Source: Paraburkholderia hiiakae
GTDB lineage: Bacteria; Pseudomonadota; Gammaproteobacteria; Burkholderiales; Burkholderiaceae
Length of the DNA stretch: 64,000 bases
Direction of reading: 5' to 3'
Assembly (NCBI RefSeq): GCF_904848665.1
Contig: NZ_CAJHCQ010000006.1
Coordinates: forward strand, 248,001 to 312,000
Shown: positions 24,845 through 34,148 of the stretch, in pieces
How the letters are laid out: each line of letters opens with the position of its first letter
Numbering within the stretch: the first letter of the stretch is position 1
The notes under the pieces: model-generated
The model's input: only the letters and a program-made list of their open reading frames with translations
Told to the model about the DNA's origin: nothing
Database searches by the model: none
Program-made: the position numbers and the translations under genes

Positions 24845-27800
24845 ATGGATAGCCTGACCCGCCGCCAGTTCCTCAAGCTTTCTGCAACCACATTGGCGAG
24901 TTCGAGCCTCGCGCTCATGGGATTCTCGCCCGCCACCGCCTTGGCGGAAGTTCGCCAGTACAAGCTCATGCGAACCACCGAGGTCAGAAACACCTGCACC
25001 TATTGCTCGGTGGGCTGCGGAATATTGATGTATGCCCTCGGCGACAACGCGAAGAACGCCAAAGCCAGCATCATCCATATTGAAGGCGACCCGGACCATC
25101 CGGTGAATCGAGGCACGCTATGCCCCAAGGGCGCGAGCCTGCTCGACATCATCCATAGCGACGCCCGGCTCAAGTTCCCGGAATACCGCGCCCCCGGCTC
25201 CGACAAATGGGTACCCATCTCATGGAACGACGCATTCGACCGTATAGCGGAGCTCATTAAAGCGGATCGCGACGCGAATTTCATTCAGCGAAGCGACGAA
25301 GGCAAGCTCGTCAACCGTTGGGTCACGACTGGATTTCTTGCGGCTTCCGCTGCCAGCAATGAAGCGGGCTATCTTACCCACAAGGTCGTGCGCAGCCTCG
25401 GGATGCTTGCATTCGACAATCAGGCGCGTGTCTGACACGGCCCGACGGTGGCAGGTCTTGCCCCGACGTTTGGCCGCGGTTCAATGACGAACCATTGGGT
25501 GGATATCAGAAATGCCGATGTGATTTTGGTAATGGGCGGCAATGCAGCCGAGGCGCACCCGTGCGGGTTCAAATGGGTCGTCGAGGCCAAGGCGCATCGA
25601 GGCGCACGCCTTGTCGTGGTCGATCCGCGCTATACGCGGACCGCTTCGGTAGCGGATTACTATGCGCCGATCAGGACGGGAACCGATATCGCGTTTCTTG
25701 GCGGCGTCATCAACTATCTGCTGACTACCAACCAGATTCAGCACGAGTACGTAAAGCACTACACCGATTTCAGCTTCATCGTGCGAGAGGACTTCGCATT
25801 CGAAAACGGGCTTTATTCCGGCTATGACGCCGCGAAACGAGCATACGACCGGAGCACGTGGGAATACGAGTTCGATGAAACAGGCTACGTGAAGGCCGAC
25901 GAGACCTTATCGCATCCCAGATGTGTCTACCAGCTAATGAAGAACCACTTCTCCCGTTACACGCCGGAGATGGTGGAAAAGATATGCGGGACGCCGCGGG
26001 AGAAGTTCCTGCACGTATGCGAGATACTCGCCAGCACCGCTGTGCCCAATCGCGCCGGCACGGTTCTCTACGCGCTTGGATGGACCCATCACTCTATTGG
26101 ATCGCAGATCATTCGGACCGGCGCCATGGTGCAACTGCTGCTGGGCAACATCGGCATTTCCGGCGGCGGCGTTAACGCATTGCGCGGTCATTCCAATATT
26201 CAGGGATTGACGGATCTCGGGCTGCTGAGTGAGATGCTGCCCGGTTATATGGAACTGCCGTGGGAGAACGAGCAGGACTACGAGGCCTATATCCAGCACC
26301 ACGCGCTCAAGCCGCTGCGTCCCAATCAATTGAGCTACTACCAGAACTACCGGGCCTTTTTCGTCAGCATGATGAAATCCTGGTGGGGCGATACAGCGAC
26401 GAAAGAAAACAACTGGGCATATGACTATCTGCCGAAGCCCGACAAGACCTACGACCTGATTCAAAACGTCGAGTCGATGAGCCAGGGGAAGATGACGGGC
26501 TATGTCTGCCAGGGTTTCAACATGATTGCCTCGGCCCCTAACAAGGCCAAGGTTTTCGAGGGACTATGCAAGCTCAAGTGGCTCGTCATCATGGACCCGC
26601 TCGCCACGGAAACTTCCGAGTTCTGGAAGGATTTCGGCGACTATCACAAGGCCGATTCGTCGAAGATCCAGACGGAGGTCTTCCGGTTGCCGACGACATG
26701 CTTCGCCGAAGAGAACGGCTCGGTCGTCAGTTCTTCGCGCGTCCTGCAGTGGCATTGGAAAGGTGCCGAGCCGCCGGGAGATGCACTCGGCGACGCCGAG
26801 ATCATGTCGAACCTATTCCTGCGTTTGCGCGAGCGGTATCGCAGTGAAGGCGGAGCCTGGTCCGAGCCGATACTCAAGCTCAACTGGCCCTATGCGAACC
26901 CCGCAAGCCCGACACCCGAGGAACTGGCCAAAGAGTACAACGGGTCGGCGCTTTCCGATCTTGAAGATCCACGTAGTCCCGGCAAGCTCGCAGTGAGAGC
27001 CGGGCAGCAATTGGCGGGCTTCTCGCAGCTTCGCGACGATGGAAGCACGGCGAGCGGATGCTGGGTCTTCTGCGGCGCATGGACGGAAGCGGGAAACATG
27101 ATGGCCCGCCGCGACAATAGCGACCCCACGAATATCGGGCAGTCGCTCGGCTGGGCATGGGCATGGCCCGACAATCGACGCATTCTCTATAACCGCGCAT
27201 CGTGCGACCTGAATGGCCAGCCATTCGATCCCAGCCGCGCCATCGTGAAATGGGATGGCAAGCAATGGAGCGGGGCGGATGTGATCGACTACGAAAAAGA
27301 CGAGGCGCCGTCGCTGGGAATGGGGCCCTTCATCATGAACCCCGAAGGCGTGGCGCGCTTCTTCGCGCGAGCAAGGATGAACGAAGGGCCATTCCCGGAA
27401 CACTACGAACCCTTCGAGACGCCGCTCGGCTTCAATCCCCTTCACCCGGATCATCCCGAGGTCACGAACAACCCTGTCGCGCGCGTTTTCGCGAGGGACC
27501 GGAAGGATTTTGGCACGGCGGCGGAATTTCCCTATACAGCCACGACGTATCGGCTAACCGAACACTTCCACTTCTGGACGAAACATGCCCGCCTGAATGC
27601 CATCATTCAGCCCGAGCAATTCGTGGAAATCGGCGATGAGCTTGCCAATGAATTGCGGATCGTTTCGGGAGACACCGTGAGGGTGTCTTCACGGCGTGGG
27701 CACATCATCGCAATCGCCCTGGTTACGAAACGCATCCAGCCGCTCAGGGTCGACGGAAGAACGGTGCATACGGTGGGCGTGCCCCTTCATTGGGGCTACA

Positions 27801-27913
27801 AAGGCCTTGCGAAGCCCGGCTATCTAGCCAATACGCTCACGCCATCGGTCGGCGACGCCAACACGCAGACGCCGGAATTCAAGTCCTTCCTCGTCAAGGT
27901 CGAAAAAGTGTGA
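24845..27913 (+). CDS. fdoG: Selenocysteine formate dehydrogenase, catalytic alpha subunit (UGA = Sec197)
   Basis: A 1022-residue subunit interrupted in the DNA by TGA at 25433-25435. The context QARV-U-HGPTVAGL matches the selenocysteine site of FdnG/FdoG enzymes (Sec196 in E. coli), and the frame continues without shift to 27913. The N-terminus has a twin-arginine signal (RRQFLK at 6-11). The [4Fe-4S] ligands follow at Cys51, Cys54, Cys58 and Cys93. The rest is a molybdopterin-guanine-dinucleotide (Mo or W) oxidoreductase fold. It oxidises formate to CO2 on the periplasmic side and passes electrons to FdoH and FdoI and on to quinone. A SECIS hairpin lies just after the UGA. GGGAG precedes the ATG. 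Annotation pipelines may split this gene into two pieces. Confidence 0.95.
25446..25465 (+). promoter_or_regulatory. Bacterial SECIS element in fdoG mRNA
   Basis: Starting 11 bases after the UGA codon, the RNA can fold as a lower stem CGG/CCG (25446-25448 with 25463-25465), a single bulged U at 25449, an upper stem GGCA/UGCC, and the apical loop GGUCU (25454-25458). A bulged U plus a GGUC-containing loop is what the elongation factor SelB recognises in enterobacterial fdhF/fdnG. This supports UGA read-through as selenocysteine rather than a pseudogene. Confidence 0.85.
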
Positions 27914-27922
27914 GGTGCGAAC

Positions 27923-28846
27923 GTGTCTCTTCAGTCACTCGATATCAAGCGGCTATCCGCCACGACCGTGCCGCCACCCGGCGACCGCAGTCCCGTGACC
28001 GGCACGGTGGCGAAGCTCATCGACGTTTCGAAGTGCATAGGATGCAAGGCATGTCAGACGGCATGCATGGAGTGGAACGACCTGAGGGATGAAATTGGCG
28101 ATAACGTCGGGGTCTATGACAATCCACGCGACCTATCGGAACATTCGTGGACTGTCATGCGCTTCACGGAATATGTGAACCCTAAAGGCGATCTGGAATG
28201 GCTCATCCGCAAGGATGGGTGCATGCACTGTGCCGACCCCGGCTGCCTCAAGGCCTGCCCGTCGCCGGGCGCTATCGTGCAGTACACGAACGGCATCGTC
28301 GATTTTCACGAAGAAAATTGTATTGGCTGCGGTTACTGCATAGCGGGCTGTCCCTTCAATATACCGAGGCTCTCCAAATCCGATCATCGCATGTATAAAT
28401 GCACACTCTGCTCGGATCGTGTGGCCGTGGGGCAGGAACCTGCGTGCGCCAAGACGTGCCCGACCGGCGCAATCATGTTTGGGACCAAAGAAGACATGAA
28501 GGCGCAGGCGGCCGACCGAATTTCGGACCTGAAGCAAAGAGGGTTCGAGAACGCCGGACTCTACGATCCGGCTGCGGTTGGTGGGACTCACGTCATGTAT
28601 GTGCTGCATCACGCGGACCAGCCTTCTCTTTATCACGGGCTTCCGGACCGGCCGCGCATCAATCCGCTCGTCATGGTCTGGAAAGGCATTGCCAAGCCGC
28701 TGGCGCTGGCGGTGCTGCTTCTTACCGCTGTGACGACGTTCTTGCACTACATCCGGATCGGACCAAACAGAGTCCACGAGTCCGATGAAGAAGCTGCGCG
28801 CGCCGAAATAGAAGCCAGCAAGGAGCCGAAAGATGAGCAACGATAG
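27923..28846 (+). CDS. fdoH: Formate dehydrogenase iron-sulfur beta subunit
   Basis: A 307-residue electron-transfer subunit with four cysteine clusters for [4Fe-4S] centres: [11 protein letters not shown] near residue 40, [13 protein letters not shown] near 100, [11 protein letters not shown] near 135 and [20 protein letters not shown] near 160-180. A C-terminal single membrane helix ([21 protein letters not shown]) anchors it, as in FdnH/FdoH. The start is GTG, 10 bases after fdoG, and its end overlaps fdoI by 14 bases, so the three genes form one operon. It relays electrons from the Mo site to the heme b subunit. Confidence 0.94.
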   Translation: MSLQSLDIKRLSATTVPPPGDRSPVTGTVAKLIDVSKCIGCKACQTACMEWNDLRDEIGDNVGVYDNPRDLSEHSWTVMRFTEYVNPKGDLEWLIRKDGCMHCADPGCLKACPSPGAIVQYTNGIVDFHEENCIGCGYCIAGCPFNIPRLSKSDHRMYKCTLCSDRVAVGQEPACAKTCPTGAIMFGTKEDMKAQAADRISDLKQRGFENAGLYDPAAVGGTHVMYVLHHADQPSLYHGLPDRPRINPLVMVWKGIAKPLALAVLLLTAVTTFLHYIRIGPNRVHESDEEAARAEIEASKEPKDEQR

Positions 28847-29483
28847 TCCCGTGCGCGATCTGCGCATCGAGCGCTATAACGCCAACGCGCGCACCATTCA
28901 TTGGATCACGGCGATCAGCTTTGTGCTGCTCGCGTTGTCGGGCCTCGCGCTCTTTCACCCAGCGCTGTTCTGGATTTCAGCGCTGTTTGGCGGCGGCCAG
29001 TGGATGAGAATCCTGCATCCGTTCATCGGCCTCGTGATGTTCTGCGCTTTCTCCGGCCTCGCCATACGCTACTGGCATCACAACCTGATCCAGTTCAGTG
29101 ACATTCAATGGCTCTTGCGCATCGCGAATATTCTCCAGAATCAGGAGGAGGGGCTTCCGGAGGCCGGACGATACAATGGCGGCCAGAAGATGCTGTTCTG
29201 GACGCTATTGCCATGCATGATCACGCTTCTTCTGTCCGGTATCGTTTTGTGGCGCCGCTATTTCTCCGCATACTTTCCCATCGACGTCATCCGCTTTGCA
29301 GCATTGGTTCACGCTCTGGTGGCCTTCGTTCTGATTCTGGCGATCATGGTGCACATCTACGCGGGAATATGGATCGACGGCACGCTGGGTGCGATGCTTC
29401 ATGGCTACGTTACGCCGGGGTGGGCCAGAAAGCACCACCCGCGCTGGTTTCGCTCAATCATCAAGTCGCAGGATCTGGAGTGA
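28833..29483 (+). CDS. fdoI: Formate dehydrogenase cytochrome b556 gamma subunit
   Basis: A 216-residue integral membrane protein with four helices. Histidines suitable as heme b ligands occur near [21 protein letters not shown] and [22 protein letters not shown]. It hands electrons to the quinone pool from the periplasmic formate dehydrogenase. It overlaps fdoH by 14 bases. No FdhE-type maturation gene or selA/selB/selD gene follows here, so those functions must lie elsewhere. Confidence 0.93.
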   Translation: MSNDSPVRDLRIERYNANARTIHWITAISFVLLALSGLALFHPALFWISALFGGGQWMRILHPFIGLVMFCAFSGLAIRYWHHNLIQFSDIQWLLRIANILQNQEEGLPEAGRYNGGQKMLFWTLLPCMITLLLSGIVLWRRYFSAYFPIDVIRFAALVHALVAFVLILAIMVHIYAGIWIDGTLGAMLHGYVTPGWARKHHPRWFRSIIKSQDLE

Positions 29484-29509
29484 CTCAAAGCGTATTCGAT
29501 CGACGGGCA

Positions 29510-29650
29510 TCATCGCTGCAGCGCCACCACGAGAAAATGAAATGGCATGGCCAGCAGAACGGTGGCCACGAAGCCGAGCAACCAGAGTATGGCGAACCAG
29601 GTCATACGTTTGCCTAGCGTCGGCTGCTCTTCGTGCGGGGAATCGGACAT
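29510..29650 (-). CDS. 46-residue membrane protein of the bd-type oxidase operon (DUF2474/CydX-like)
   Basis: The frame from ATG 29650 to TGA 29510-29512 encodes 46 residues: a charged N-terminus (MSDSPHEEQPTLGKR) and one membrane helix (TWFAILWLLGFVATVLLAM). It starts 14 bases after the cydB stop on the same strand. Very small single-helix proteins in this place (CydX, or DUF2474 proteins after cioB) stabilise bd-type oxidases. Which of these families it belongs to cannot be settled by eye. It is short enough to be missed by gene callers. Confidence 0.72.
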   Translation of the reverse strand: MSDSPHEEQPTLGKRMTWFAILWLLGFVATVLLAMPFHFLVVALQR

Positions 29651-29664
29651 GGTTGCAGCCTCCC

Positions 29665-30663
29665 TCAATGATACTGGCTACCTTGCTGGACCTTGCCGCG
29701 AAAGACCCAATAGCCCGCAGTGGTGTACACGAGAATGATGGGGATGATGATCACTGCGCCAACGAGCGCAAAGAGTTGACTTGATCTCGGCGATGCCGCT
29801 TCCCACAACGTAACGGAAGTGGGTATGGCATACGGCCAGATGCTGATGAGCAGCCCAATGTAGCCGAGCAGGACCAGAATGTTGCAAAGCACGAAGGGCG
29901 CGACTTCGGCGCGCCGCCTGACTGCGCGGTACATCGCGACGATCGTTACGGCGACCAGGATCGGGACCGGGTAGAGTCTGTAGCGGAACGCCGAACTGAA
30001 CCATCGCGCAGCGACTTCGGCATCACTCAGCGGTGTCCAGACGCTCACGGCGACGATGAATCCAAGCAGGGCGAGTGTCATGGGCCAGACGATCGTATAG
30101 AGCGTCTCTTGCAGCTCGCCTTCGGTCTTCATCACGAGGTACGTGGCGCCTTGAAGCGCATAGGTGACCATGAGGCCCATGCCGGTGAAGAAACCGAACG
30201 GAGTCACCCAAAAGAACGGATCTCCGGCGAAAACACCATCCTTTACGGGAATGCCTTTAAGATAGGCGCCGAGAATCACGCCCTGAAAGAAAGCAGCGCC
30301 CGCGGAGCCGCAAATAAAGGCGAGATTCCAAAGATTTTTGGTGCGATTGGCTTTGCCTCGCAACTCGAACGAGACACCGCGAAAGATCAAACAGACGAGC
30401 ATGAAGACGACAGGCAAGTAAAGCCCCGATAGCGCGACGGCGTACACCATGGGGAATGCGGCGAACAACGCTGCCCCGCCGAGTACCAGCCAGGTTTCAT
30501 TGCCATCCCAGACAGGAGCGATACTGTGCATCAACATGTCGCGCGTGGTGTCCGATGGGAAAAATGGGAAAATCATCCCAACGCCCAGATCGAACCCGTC
30601 GAGCACGATATACATGAAGAGACCAATGGCGATGATGGTTGCCCATACGACAGTGACATCCAT
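29665..30663 (-). CDS. cydB: Cytochrome bd-type ubiquinol oxidase subunit II
   Basis: A 332-residue protein with about eight to nine membrane helices. The start WATIIAIGLFMYIVLDGFDLGVGMIFPF and the WDGNETWLVLGGAALFAAFP motif are diagnostic for CydB/CioB. It forms the heterodimeric quinol oxidase with CydA in the inner membrane, reducing O2 to water without proton pumping. It lies 43 bases after cydA and 14 bases before the 46-residue membrane protein. Confidence 0.94.
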   Translation of the reverse strand: MDVTVVWATIIAIGLFMYIVLDGFDLGVGMIFPFFPSDTTRDMLMHSIAPVWDGNETWLVLGGAALFAAFPMVYAVALSGLYLPVVFMLVCLIFRGVSFELRGKANRTKNLWNLAFICGSAGAAFFQGVILGAYLKGIPVKDGVFAGDPFFWVTPFGFFTGMGLMVTYALQGATYLVMKTEGELQETLYTIVWPMTLALLGFIVAVSVWTPLSDAEVAARWFSSAFRYRLYPVPILVAVTIVAMYRAVRRRAEVAPFVLCNILVLLGYIGLLISIWPYAIPTSVTLWEAASPRSSQLFALVGAVIIIPIILVYTTAGYWVFRGKVQQGSQYH

Positions 30664-30706
30664 GGCGGACTCCTGAAGAATTGCACGCGAGGCTCTTGGG
30701 AGAGCA

Positions 30707-32101
30707 CTATTCGGTCGCCGCGGCGAGGGGGCGGCGGCCGCCGGCTTCGGGGCGCTGAACGGGCTTTACCGACTCAGTGGCTTCGCTTTCCGATGGCGGG
30801 CCATCGTAAATGAGCTTAAGAATGTAATAGATGCCCGTGCCGAAGACGAGCAGATAGACCATGAAGAAAACCAGGAGGGACACGCCCGCGCTTTGCGAAG
30901 TCAAAGGCGAGACGGCGTCTCGGGTTCGCAGCACGCCGTACACGACCCACGGCTGCCGACCTGCTTCGGTGGTGATCCAGCCCGCGATGAGGGAGACGAT
31001 ACCCATCGGCCCCATGAGAACGGTTAGCCACTGGTAGGCACGAAACTCGAAGAGTTTGCCGCCTCGCCGCAGGAGCGCGCCCAGCAATGCAGTCAGAATC
31101 ATCAATACACCAAGCCCCGCCATGATTCGAAATGTCCAGAAGATCAGGGGCGAATACGGCCGGTCCTCTTTGGGGAATTCCTTCAGTCCGCGAATTTCAC
31201 CGTCCCAGCTATGAGTGAGAATCAGGCTGCCGAGGTGAGGGATCTGGATCGCGTAGCGTGTTGTTTCGGCATCCATATCGGGAAAGCCGATCAGATTCAG
31301 CGCCGTGCCGCCCTTTTCCGTCTCCCAGAGCCCTTCTATTGCGGCAATCTTCGCGGGCTGATAGCGCCGCGTGTTCAGCCCATGCTGGTCGCCAACAAAG
31401 GCTTGAATGGGGGCGAGGAACAGGAGGAGCCAAAGCGCCATCGAATACATGGTTTTGACTTGCGGATCGCGCCGTCCGTGCAGAAGATGCCAACCGCCCG
31501 TCGCGGCAACGACCCATGCGGCGACGATAAACGCCGCCATTGTCATGTGCGCGAGGCGATACGGAAACGACGGATTGAAAATGACGGCTAGCCAGTCCAC
31601 GGGAACGACATGGCCATTCTCGATCCTGAACCCCTGCGGCGTTTGCATCCAGCTATTCGACGCAAGAATCCAGAACGTGGAGATGAGCGTGCCGATTGCG
31701 ACGAGCAGCGTGGCGGCAAAGTGCGGTTTTGCGCCGACCTTTTCCCAGCCGAACAACATGATCCCGAGGAAGCCGGCTTCGAGAAAGAACGCGGTCATCA
31801 CCTCGTAGGTCAGAAGCGGCCCGGTAATCGGACCTGCGAAACGCGAGAATCCAGACCAGTTCGTGCCGAATTGATACGCCATGACGACGCCTGAAACCAC
31901 GCCCATGCCAAAGCCGATCGCGAAGATCTTCGACCAGTACATCGACAATGTCTTGTAATGCAGCTTTCCGGTCTTCAGATAGCAAGCTTCGAGGACCGCG
32001 AGGAAACTCGCGAGACCAATGCTCAGCGCGGGAAAAACGATGTGGACAGAGACGGTAAAGGCAAACTGAAGCCGTGACAGATCGAGCGCTTTGGCATCCA
32101 T
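30707..32101 (-). CDS. cydA: Cytochrome bd-type ubiquinol oxidase subunit I (short Q-loop, cyanide-insensitive type)
   Basis: A 464-residue protein with nine predicted helices. The start DLSRLQFAFTVSVHIVFPALSIGLA carries the conserved heme-ligand His, followed by EVMTAFFLEAGFLGIMLFGWEKVG and GWITTEAGRQPWVVYG. Its length, about 60 residues below E. coli CydA, fits the short-Q-loop CioA group, often cyanide-tolerant. ATG 32101 with AAAGGGTGG upstream is preferred to GTG 32110. A perfect 7-bp palindrome sits 130 bases upstream. The gene converges with the fdo operon; together they could form a formate-to-oxygen chain, but that link is inference. Confidence 0.93.
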   Translation of the reverse strand: MDAKALDLSRLQFAFTVSVHIVFPALSIGLASFLAVLEACYLKTGKLHYKTLSMYWSKIFAIGFGMGVVSGVVMAYQFGTNWSGFSRFAGPITGPLLTYEVMTAFFLEAGFLGIMLFGWEKVGAKPHFAATLLVAIGTLISTFWILASNSWMQTPQGFRIENGHVVPVDWLAVIFNPSFPYRLAHMTMAAFIVAAWVVAATGGWHLLHGRRDPQVKTMYSMALWLLLFLAPIQAFVGDQHGLNTRRYQPAKIAAIEGLWETEKGGTALNLIGFPDMDAETTRYAIQIPHLGSLILTHSWDGEIRGLKEFPKEDRPYSPLIFWTFRIMAGLGVLMILTALLGALLRRGGKLFEFRAYQWLTVLMGPMGIVSLIAGWITTEAGRQPWVVYGVLRTRDAVSPLTSQSAGVSLLVFFMVYLLVFGTGIYYILKLIYDGPPSESEATESVKPVQRPEAGGRRPLAAATE

Positions 32102-32222
32102 CGTGACCACCCTTTGACGAGATGAGCGGACCGCAGCCGCTCCAACACGAGCACACTAGCGCGTGGGGCGAGCGTTGGAAACACTACTGCGGTATGCGAA
32201 TTGCGAGGCGCAGTATCACTGA

Positions 32223-32240
32223 CCTATACCGTCGTATAGG
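32223..32240. promoter_or_regulatory. CCTATACCGTCGTATAGG palindrome upstream of cydA
   Basis: The best copy of the recurrent element: 7-bp perfect arms CCTATAC/GTATAGG around CGTC. It is centred 130 bases before the cydA ATG, in the 296-base gap between cydA and the single-domain response regulator, which otherwise shows nothing. Confidence 0.65.
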
Positions 32241-32397
32241 GATGAGAAAAAATCGGAAAAGACATCGAGTGCAGCCGCAACTGGAAAATCGCTCTACACG
32301 CCGCGTTATCCATGGAAGGAAGATCGCAACCCAATGCGGCTATTTTTATGTAGTCGCCACGCAGTCCAAAGACGAAAGATCGGAACGACGGCGGTAG

Positions 32398-32769
32398 TCA
32401 CGCCTTACCGATCGCCTGGCGTACCTTTTCAAGAATGACGCTCGAGTCGACGGGCTTCTCGAGATAGGCGAGCGCGCCGTTGGCGCGCGCGATGGAACCG
32501 TCCTGCGCGTTGGGGTATGCGGTAATGAAGATCGTCGGCGGCGCGCTCCCCTGCGAGAGCAGTAGCGCGTGCATTTCCAGGCCGGACATACCTGGCATGG
32601 TGACGTCAGAGATGAGGCACCGCGTTCTGTGGACGGCGCCTGAACGGAGGAACGCGTCGGCTGAGTCGAAAGTCAAGACTTCCCATCCGAAGGCTCGAAT
32701 GAGACTCTCGATTGATTCCCGGACCGACTCGTCGTCCTCGACTACGGAGACAAGAGCGACTGGAGTCAC
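32398..32769 (-). CDS. Single-domain response regulator (FixJ-type receiver, no output domain)
   Basis: A 123-residue stand-alone receiver starting at GTG with GAGGAAT upstream. It shows VVEDDESVRESIE, phosphoacceptor Asp in CLISDVTMPGMSGLEM, Thr in FITAYP and LEKPVD. It is a close paralogue of the protein at 9233 (shared CLISDVTMPGMSG, SIARANGALAYL-type stretch). It lies upstream of cydA on the same strand, 296 bases away. A role as phosphate shuttle in the regulation of cyd is possible but inferred. Confidence 0.88.
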   Translation of the reverse strand: MTPVALVSVVEDDESVRESIESLIRAFGWEVLTFDSADAFLRSGAVHRTRCLISDVTMPGMSGLEMHALLLSQGSAPPTIFITAYPNAQDGSIARANGALAYLEKPVDSSVILEKVRQAIGKA

Positions 32770-32868
32770 GCGATTCCTCGGACAGACTGCGCAGACAGGC
32801 TGCGGAAGCCCTTCAGGTTGTTAGACTTTCTCATTGCAGGATAGTCCGGCGTAGGGGGGAGGGTAACC

Positions 32869-32880
32869 ATACCAAGGTAT
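32869..32880. promoter_or_regulatory. ATACCAAGGTAT inverted repeat
   Basis: Perfect ATACC/GGTAT arms around AA. It is centred 105 bases upstream of the GTG of the single-domain response regulator. It belongs to the recurrent ATAC-N4-GTAT family, with C/G instead of G/C at the inner arm position. Confidence 0.6.
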
Positions 32881-33125
32881 AAAAGTGCTCGAAGCCCCGA
32901 GGATTTCTTTCATTCTGTTAACTCGACGGTTTCAAACACACGGTGCACCGTTGAACGCAAGCAGCGTTCCTCGCCCCTGCAAAACTTTGCGCCGCAACAA
33001 AGTGTACTCCCACTGCAACGTAAAAGAACAAGCGCTCATTCAATGGTGGCGAGAATAGGTTTGATTTCCAGTCCGAAACCAATTTCAAGTAAGCGAATCC
33101 TTCGATCGGTATCGGCGAATGCGCA
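32881..33125. other. Intergenic region between two palindromic elements
   Basis: Part of a 530-base gene-free stretch (32770-33299) between the receiver gene and the DUF3331 gene. Apart from the elements at 32869 and 33126 and a CATACGTACGG half site at 33156-33166, nothing was seen. Confidence 0.45.
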
Positions 33126-33142
33126 TTAAACGAAGGTATAGG
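33126..33142. promoter_or_regulatory. TTAAACGAAGGTATAGG element
   Basis: It shares TAAACGAAGGTATAGGA with the fdoG upstream element at 24715. It is centred 166 bases before the DUF3331 gene start. Confidence 0.6.
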
Positions 33143-33299
33143 ATCGCGGAGATTTCATACGTACGGAACAACCCTTTGTAGGGCTGTGCCGTCGAGCCGA
33201 TCGGGGATACCTTGATTCCACGCAAAACGGGCTCCGCGAGCGGAGCGCGCAAGTCAGTCGCCTGAGGCAGCCATTGATTGCAGATAGAAGGAGGCGTCG

Positions 33300-33755
33300 A
33301 TGTTGACCGATACACACAGGGTCGATGCGTGGGTTCGCACGATAGGTTTGCTGTCCATCCCCGAGGCTTCGGCGGCCGCTGACGAGAAGCCCATCCCTCT
33401 AGCGACGCGCAGAAACCGCACGGAAGCCGATGTCGCAGACTGGAGCCCGTTCGTGCGCGTCATCGATCGCCCAAGCGCGCATTCGTTGACGCTCGACTGG
33501 CGGGATCCGACCAGGTGCTGCTATCGGGAGCAGCTCTGGGTGGCAGCGCATTCACGTGTGAGCGGCCGTTGCGCAATGAGCGGAAAGTCGATCGCGCCCG
33601 GCGACGAAATCTACCGCCCGCGCCCAACGCGTCCGGCCCCGCGCAATGTCGCCGCGATGATTCTTGCCTCGGCCGTAGAAGCCTGTTATCCGCGCAGCGT
33701 TCAGCCGGGCGAAGGCCAGGAAGAGCCGCGCACCGACGCTTGCGTGCGACCCTGA
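33300..33755 (+). CDS. DUF3331-like protein
   Basis: A 151-residue soluble protein with AAGGAGG upstream of the ATG. The LDWRDPTRCCYREQLWVAAHSRVSGRCAMSGKSIAPGDEIYRPRP region matches the DUF3331 pattern common in Burkholderia, with Cys residues (RCCY, GRCAMSG) that could bind metal. Function is unknown. The shared upstream element suggests co-regulation with formate dehydrogenase and cytochrome bd. Confidence 0.72.
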   Translation: MLTDTHRVDAWVRTIGLLSIPEASAAADEKPIPLATRRNRTEADVADWSPFVRVIDRPSAHSLTLDWRDPTRCCYREQLWVAAHSRVSGRCAMSGKSIAPGDEIYRPRPTRPAPRNVAAMILASAVEACYPRSVQPGEGQEEPRTDACVRP

Positions 33756-34148
33756 CGCAAGCGGATTCGTTGCACGAACGGCTGGCTCCGAGGGTCGCCG
33801 GCGCTTGCGCTTCGCCGCTACCCGCGCCGCGCAAGCCAGACTACGTTGCGGCGTTTCTCTGCGCGAGGCGCGCCTCGGCTGCCAGGCCTGAAAAACGACA
33901 TCGCGCTGAAAAGAGAATTGCTTGCTCGAGTTGAATCGGCGTGAATATTCAATTTTCGGTTGTCGAATAGCGCCATTTTTCTAACCGTCATCACAATCCA
34001 CCGTTGCTCCAGGATATTCCTCGTTATTTCACGAAAGAGGCGGTCATCCGATGGCGCTAATATAAATGCCAGAACGATTCCCAACGTTCGTGCGGAGAGG
34101 GGTAGAGGGATCGTATGGCGAGCGATGGATGGGCGAGGTCTAGCGCAC
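33756..34148. other. Intergenic region upstream of efflux operon
   Basis: About 390 bases. The efflux frame is open back to 33960, but that part has no family similarity. The AT-rich stretch 33940-33975 contains TATTC and GAATA arms about 14 bases apart and could be the promoter or operator of the operon. No gene seen. Confidence 0.45.

Noticed and set aside
25433..25435. Premature stop codon breaking formate dehydrogenase into two genes (pseudogene)
   Set aside because: Position, flanking residues and the following SECIS hairpin all fit selenocysteine; the frame continues intact to 27913.
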